Source: JAZQNC01 sp045536155 (GTDB lineage: Bacteria > Bacillota > Clostridia > Oscillospirales > CAG-272). From it: 17,952 nucleotides of DNA. The stretch spans positions 1 through 17,952 of the forward strand of contig JAZSMZ010000117.1 in NCBI GenBank assembly GCA_045536155.1. Direction: 5' to 3'. Shown here piece by piece: positions 13,864-17,952 of this stretch (position 1 is the first letter of the stretch; each line of letters starts with the position of its first letter). The notes below the pieces were generated by a model, which did no database searches, had not been told where the DNA came from, and saw only the letters and a list, made by a program, of their open reading frames with translations. The position numbers and the translations under genes were made by a program.

Positions 13864-15306
13864 ATGGCAAACGACAAGAAAATGGTTGAGGCGATAACCT
13901 CAATGGAGGACGATTTCGCCCAATGGTACACCGACGTTGTAAAAAAGGCTGACCTCATCGACTATTCAAGCGTCCGCGGATGCATGATATACCGCCCCTA
14001 CGGCTATGCCGTTTGGGAAAATATCCAGAGCATTCTCGATTCGCGCTTTAAGGCAACAGGTCACGAAAATGTATATATGCCCATGTTCATTCCTGAATCA
14101 CTTCTTAACAAGGAAAAAGAACACGTTGAGGGCTTTGCTCCCGAGGTTGCATGGGTTACTCACGGCGGAAAAGAGCCACTTACAGAAAAGCTCTGCGTCC
14201 GTCCCACCTCTGAAACTCTCTTCTGCGAGCACTACAAGAATATCATCCGCTCCTGGAGAGATCTCCCCAAGCTCTACAACCAGTGGTGCTCGGTGGTAAG
14301 ATGGGAAAAAACCACCCGTCCTTTCTTGCGCACACGCGAATTTTTGTGGCAGGAAGGTCACACCATGCATGCAACTGCCGAAGAGGCTATCGCCGAGACC
14401 GAACAGATGCTCAACATCTACGCCGAGTTCCATGAAAAGGATCTCGCCATCCCGGTAATCCACGGCAAAAAGACAGAAAGCGACAAGTTTGCCGGTGCCG
14501 AGGCAACCTATTGCATCGAGGCTATGATGCACGATGGCAAGGCACTTCAGGCCGCAACATCTCACTATTTCGGCGACGGCTTTTCAAAGGCATTCGACAT
14601 CACCTTTACCGATAAAGAAAACAAGCTTGTTCACCCCTTCCAGACATCGTGGGGCTGCACTACACGTATGATCGGCGGAGTCATCATGACACACGGCGAC
14701 AACAACGGACTTGTTCTTCCCCCTGCCATCGCCCCCATTCAGGTGGTCATCATCCCCGTTGCTCAGCACAAAGAGGGCGTTCTCGAAAAGGCAAACGAGC
14801 TCAAAAACCGCCTTATGGCCGCAGGAATCAGAGTAAAGCTTGACGACAGCGACAACAGCGCCGGCTGGAAATATTCCGAATACGAGATGAAAGGCGTTCC
14901 GCTCCGTCTGGAGATCGGTCCGCGCGATATCGAATCGAACCAGTGCGTTCTCGTATCCCGTCTCGACCGTCAGAAGACCTTTACATCTCTTGACGGACTT
15001 GAAGATGCTGTGCGCGATGCTCTTACCGCCGTCCGCGACGGACTTTACGCAAAGGCGCTCGCCAACCGCGAAAGCCGCACCTTCGACTGCACAACCGTTG
15101 ACGAGATCAAAGCCGTTCTTGCAGAGCAGGGCGACTGCTTCATCCGCGCTATGTGGTGCGGCGACGAGGCATGCGAAGATGCTATCAAAGAGCAGACCGG
15201 CGTCGGCTCGCGCTGCATCCCCCTCGATCAGAAGATCGTCGGCGAAAAGTGCGCTTGCTGCGGCAAAGAAGCAAAACACATGGTTCTTTGGGCAAAAGCA
15301 TATTAA
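13864..15306 (+). CDS. proS: Prolyl-tRNA synthetase, short archaeal/eukaryal-type (ProS type 3)
   Basis: This enzyme charges tRNA-Pro with proline in the cytosol. The 480-residue product is a class II synthetase of the short type that lacks the inserted editing domain of the E. coli form. Motif 2 is seen in RWEKTTRPFLRTREFLWQEG, with proline-site phrases RPTSET and FQTSWG. Motif 3 is GGVIMTHGDNNGLVLPP. An anticodon-binding domain occupies about 290-400. The C-terminal zinc domain has C432, C437, C463 and C466 and ends in a terminal tyrosine (WAKAY), as in this type. AAAAGGA at 13843-13849 is the ribosome binding site, about 14 bases from the ATG, rather far. No cis-editing domain is present, so mischarged Ala-tRNA-Pro would need a separate deacylase not in this window. 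Confidence 0.96.
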   Translation: MANDKKMVEAITSMEDDFAQWYTDVVKKADLIDYSSVRGCMIYRPYGYAVWENIQSILDSRFKATGHENVYMPMFIPESLLNKEKEHVEGFAPEVAWVTHGGKEPLTEKLCVRPTSETLFCEHYKNIIRSWRDLPKLYNQWCSVVRWEKTTRPFLRTREFLWQEGHTMHATAEEAIAETEQMLNIYAEFHEKDLAIPVIHGKKTESDKFAGAEATYCIEAMMHDGKALQAATSHYFGDGFSKAFDITFTDKENKLVHPFQTSWGCTTRMIGGVIMTHGDNNGLVLPPAIAPIQVVIIPVAQHKEGVLEKANELKNRLMAAGIRVKLDDSDNSAGWKYSEYEMKGVPLRLEIGPRDIESNQCVLVSRLDRQKTFTSLDGLEDAVRDALTAVRDGLYAKALANRESRTFDCTTVDEIKAVLAEQGDCFIRAMWCGDEACEDAIKEQTGVGSRCIPLDQKIVGEKCACCGKEAKHMVLWAKAY

Positions 15307-15319
15307 TTATAAACGAACC

Positions 15320-15360
15320 GTGGGTCTGCATCTTGTTTTGCAGGCCCACTATGTATTTAT
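15320..15360 (+). terminator. Weak terminator after proS
   Basis: GTGGGTCTGCA (15320-15330) pairs with TGCAGGCCCAC (15339-15349, one G-U) around an 8-base loop. The following tail has scattered T rather than a run, so read-through into the SEDS gene is likely. No separate promoter for that gene is evident. Confidence 0.55.
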
Positions 15361-15374
15361 GATCAATTAATCAA

Positions 15375-16487
15375 ATGAAAAACATGAACAGCTCAAATAT
15401 AAGTCAGATCACCGAGAAAAAAGTATCCTTCGATTGGCTTCTTTTTGCCTCGGTTCTGCTTCTGTGCGCTTTCGGAGTAGTTAATATATATTCTGCGGCG
15501 CTGTCAGCCGATGTCAATGTCCATATATCCGACGTATGGGTGCAGACAGTTGCTATCGCGATCGGTGTTATCGGGGCGCTCCTTTTATACCGATTCGATT
15601 TCGAGCGCATCGACTTGCGTGCGTCGATCGCTTTGGGGCTGATCTCGGTCATTGCCCTGCTTGCTCCCCTCTTTATCGGAGTTGGAGCAGGCAACAAAAG
15701 CTGGATTGCCGTTTTGGGAACAAATCTGTACATACAGACCTCCGAATATATCAAAATTGCATATATAATCACGCTGTCCTACCACATTAAAACCTTCTCC
15801 GATGAAATAAACCGTCCGAAAAGGCTGCTTTTGCTGCTCGCGCACGGATTTTTCGGTGTGTTTTTGGTGTTGATTCAAGGGGACGTCGGCTCCGCAACGG
15901 TGTATTTACTGATCTTCGTCACCATGCTCTTCGGCGCCGGAGTAAAATTGCGCTATTTTGCCGTCTGTATCGGGTCGGCAGCCCTTTTGTCGCCCGTTGT
16001 GTGGTATCTTCTGGGACCCCTCCGCCAGGTCAGAATTATTGCGGGATTCGATCCGAAAAGTGATCCTTACGGATATGGCTGGCAGGCGCTTAGCGCGATG
16101 AATGCGATATCAAACGGCGGTCTTTTCGGCAAAGGCTTTTGCAAAGCCGAAGTGTCTCCTGCAATTCCTGCCTGCTGCACCGATCTTATGATCGCGCGCA
16201 TCTGCGAGGAATTCGGCAGCGTGATCGGAGTGCTTACGGTACTGCTTTTGACACTCATCATTGTGCGCGTCATGCTTTCCCGTGCCAACGGCAAGGGACG
16301 TCTTATCTGCATCGGCATCGGTGCATGGATGATGTGGCAAACGCTTGAAGTAGTCTGCATGACATCGGGCATTCTGCCCATTGTCGGCGTAACACTGCCT
16401 TTTTTGAGCTACGGCGGCTCATCGAATATTGCCCTGCTTTGGGCAATCGGAATCGTACTTTCTGTAAAAGGACGCGAATTGTCTTGA
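15375..16487 (+). CDS. SEDS-family peptidoglycan glycosyltransferase (RodA/FtsW/SpoVE)
   Basis: SEDS proteins polymerise peptidoglycan glycan strands from lipid II in the membrane, usually with a class B penicillin-binding protein. The 370-residue product is mostly hydrophobic, consistent with about ten membrane helices. Typical motifs are QTSEYIKIA (121-129), QGDVGSATV (168-176), the extracellular loop DPYGYGWQ...GGLFGKGF (230-255), the putative catalytic aspartate D270 in CCTDLMIA, and the C-terminal LPFLSYGGSSNIALLWAIG (341-359). Size slightly favours RodA, but assignment within RodA, FtsW and SpoVE is not secure, and no partner penicillin-binding protein lies nearby. No clear ribosome binding site precedes 15375; ATG 15384 is an alternative start. 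It may be read through from proS. Confidence 0.88.
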   Translation: MKNMNSSNISQITEKKVSFDWLLFASVLLLCAFGVVNIYSAALSADVNVHISDVWVQTVAIAIGVIGALLLYRFDFERIDLRASIALGLISVIALLAPLFIGVGAGNKSWIAVLGTNLYIQTSEYIKIAYIITLSYHIKTFSDEINRPKRLLLLLAHGFFGVFLVLIQGDVGSATVYLLIFVTMLFGAGVKLRYFAVCIGSAALLSPVVWYLLGPLRQVRIIAGFDPKSDPYGYGWQALSAMNAISNGGLFGKGFCKAEVSPAIPACCTDLMIARICEEFGSVIGVLTVLLLTLIIVRVMLSRANGKGRLICIGIGAWMMWQTLEVVCMTSGILPIVGVTLPFLSYGGSSNIALLWAIGIVLSVKGRELS

Positions 16488-16512
16488 ATTCGCGTACCTT
16501 TTGTGATATAAT
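16484..16512 (+). promoter_or_regulatory. Promoter of the M29 aminopeptidase gene
   Basis: TTGAAT at 16484-16489, 17 bases, perfect TATAAT at 16507-16512. The -35 box overlaps the stop codon of the SEDS gene (TGA 16485-16487). The leader would be about 30 bases. Confidence 0.75.
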
Positions 16513-16548
16513 ATCGATAACGTATTAATTTTTGAAAGGATATCTGAC

Positions 16549-17796
16549 ATGAAAAAGAGCGTACTTCAGAAATATGCGCGCGCGATCGCCGTTATGGGCG
16601 CAAACGTGCAAAAGGGTCAGGAGGTCGTCATCAACTGCGAGCTCGATCAGCCCGAATTTATCAAAATGCTTGCCGAGGAATGCTACCGCGCAGGCGCAAA
16701 ACGAGTAAGAGTAGAATGGTCGTATCAGCCTTTGACAAAGGTGACATACCGCCATGCAACATATACCACTCTTTCGAAGATCACCGATTGGGAAAAGGCA
16801 AAGCTTGAATACAATGCAGAAACTCTTCCCGCGGTTATTCACATTCTGTCCGAGGATCCCGACGGACTCAAGGGCATCGATCAGAAGAAGGTTTCAAAGG
16901 TTTCCCAGGCGAGATACCCCATCATAAAGCCTATCCGCGACAAGATGGATAATCACCATCAGTGGTGTATCGCCGCAGTTCCGAGCGTTGCCTGGGCAAA
17001 AAAGGTGTTCCCCGGTGTGAGAGCATCCACCGCAGTTGAAATGCTTTGGAAAGCGATTCTCTCGACCTCCCGCGCCGACGGAGACGATCCCGTTCAGGCA
17101 TGGAAGGACCACAACGCAGATTTCAAAGCTCGCTGCGAATATCTCAATTCGCTCGGCGCCACCGAACTGCGCTACAAATCGTCAAACGGTACCGACCTTA
17201 CGGTTGGCCTTATCCCCGAGGCCCTCTTCCTCGGCGGAAGCGAGAGAACCATCGAAGGCGTCGAATACAACCCAAATATGCCCACCGAGGAGATCTTCAC
17301 CTCTCCTATGAAGGGCAAGGCAGAGGGAACCGTTGTATCGACGATGCCCCTTTCCTACCGCGGCGAGCTTATCGAAAACTTCTCCATCACCTTCAAGGAC
17401 GGCAAAGCCGTTGACTGCAAGGCAGAGAAGAATGAAGAGCTCCTTCGCAAGATGATCGCAATGGACGAAAATGCCGGATATCTCGGCGAATGCGCCCTCG
17501 TGCCCTATGATTCGCCCATCCGCAATTCGGGTATTACCTTCTACAACACCCTTTTCGATGAACACGCCTGCTGCCACCTCGCGCTCGGCATGGGATTCAA
17601 CAATTGCCTGCGTGACTACGACAAAAAGACTCTCGAGGAGTGCCGCGAAATGGGTATCAACGATTCGATCATCCACGTCGACTTCATGATCGGCTCGGCC
17701 GACCTCTCCATCGACGCCGTCGGTGCCGACGGCAAGATATATCCCATCTTCCGCAACGGCAACTGGTCCGCTCCTGCGGAGGGCAATAACGGATAA
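16549..17796 (+). CDS. M29-family metallo-aminopeptidase (AmpS/PepS-like)
   Basis: M29 aminopeptidases are cytosolic dimers that remove N-terminal residues from peptides, with two metal ions in each active site. The 415-residue length matches the family (about 410). Likely metal ligands occur in order: E247/E248 in PTEEIFTSP, E314 in LGECALVP, H339 and/or H343 in DEHACCHLALG, and H376 with D378 in IIHVDFMIG. The latter spacing is the family's signature. GAAAGGA at 16534-16540 lies 8 bases before the ATG. It has its own promoter and appears monocistronic. Substrate preference cannot be read from the sequence. No clear terminator follows within the window; the 3' side carries repeats. Confidence 0.93.
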   Translation: MKKSVLQKYARAIAVMGANVQKGQEVVINCELDQPEFIKMLAEECYRAGAKRVRVEWSYQPLTKVTYRHATYTTLSKITDWEKAKLEYNAETLPAVIHILSEDPDGLKGIDQKKVSKVSQARYPIIKPIRDKMDNHHQWCIAAVPSVAWAKKVFPGVRASTAVEMLWKAILSTSRADGDDPVQAWKDHNADFKARCEYLNSLGATELRYKSSNGTDLTVGLIPEALFLGGSERTIEGVEYNPNMPTEEIFTSPMKGKAEGTVVSTMPLSYRGELIENFSITFKDGKAVDCKAEKNEELLRKMIAMDENAGYLGECALVPYDSPIRNSGITFYNTLFDEHACCHLALGMGFNNCLRDYDKKTLEECREMGINDSIIHVDFMIGSADLSIDAVGADGKIYPIFRNGNWSAPAEGNNG

Positions 17797-17834
17797 TTGT
17801 CACCCCTGCGGGGAGCGAAAACGGATAATTGTCA
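17788..17834 (+). repeat. 15-bp direct repeat at the end of the M29 gene
   Basis: AACGGATAATTGTCA occurs at 17788-17802 and 17820-17834. The first copy includes the M29 stop codon (TAA 17794-17796). The interval contains CCCC-tgc-GGGG (17803-17813). The pattern suggests a short insertion or slippage duplication of the gene end. Confidence 0.65.
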
Positions 17835-17887
17835 TCTGTAATTGATCATACGGACACGCGAAGGTGTATCTGGCAGTAGCCCTCTCC

Positions 17888-17952
17888 GTCACGCATTCGC
17901 GTGACACCTCTCCCGAAGGGAGAGGCAAATATAGGCTCTCCCTTCGGGAGAG
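17888..17952. repeat. Cluster of palindromic intergenic repeat units
   Basis: Three close inverted repeats follow one another: GTCACGC-attc-GCGTGAC (17888-17905), CCTCTCCC-gaa-GGGAGAGG (17907-17925) and CTCTCCC-ttc-GGGAGAG (17936-17952, touching the window end). The second and third are near-copies in opposite loop orientation, and CCTCTCC recurs at 17881. This is typical of dispersed REP-like elements in gut Clostridia; the element continues outside the window. Confidence 0.75.

Noticed and set aside
17881..17952. CRISPR array at the right edge
   Set aside because: The repeats are palindromes of unequal length with no uniform spacers; they fit REP-like units instead.

Overview
The window reads as chromosomal DNA of a Clostridia-type Bacillota, probably a gut commensal lineage. 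I infer this from clean sigma-A promoters (TTGACA, 17 bp, TATAAT), strong purine-rich ribosome binding sites, RNase Y, RecX, the short archaeal/eukaryal-type prolyl-tRNA synthetase, an M29 aminopeptidase, and GC-rich coding regions set in AT-rich intergenic DNA. No organism can be named from sequence alone.

Layout. Positions 1-335 hold a small hairpin array, a good promoter, the truncated 5' end of a four-helix-bundle (S23/IVP-type) gene and two related terminator hairpins. From 486 to 4638 lie two tandem paralogous lipoproteins: a metallophosphoesterase domain, a fibronectin-like linker and a LamG/concanavalin-like C-terminus. Each has its own promoter, and a 15-bp-stem terminator follows the second. 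From 4735 to about 8620 runs a recA-recX-rimO-pgsA operon driven by two consensus-like promoters. A separate pyrimidine-nucleoside phosphorylase gene (8654-9961) converges on a minus-strand TIM-barrel gene (10008-10832) across a shared hairpin terminator. RNase Y (11130-12701) diverges from the TIM-barrel gene. Then come proS (13864-15306), a SEDS-family glycan polymerase (15375-16487) and an M29 aminopeptidase (16549-17796). The right edge is filled with short palindromic repeats.

Most genes are housekeeping: recombination (recA/recX), ribosome modification (rimO), phospholipid synthesis (pgsA), nucleoside salvage (pdp), mRNA turnover (rny), translation (proS), cell wall (SEDS) and peptide turnover (M29). 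recA, recX, rimO, pgsA and rny are familiar chromosomal neighbours in Clostridia. Here the order is rearranged and no cinA is seen.

The main unexplained stretch is the gap of about 1.1 kb between rny and proS. It holds a perfect consensus promoter on the minus strand (13545-13573) with no sizeable reading frame behind it, a series of hairpins, and a minus-strand terminator near 12926-12963. This looks like an unassigned transcription unit of about 0.6 kb, either a structured non-coding RNA or a leader with a very small ORF. Other points worth checking are a likely ATT start codon for rny, patchy near-identity between the two phosphoesterase paralogues that suggests gene conversion, and a palindrome on the proS transcription start.
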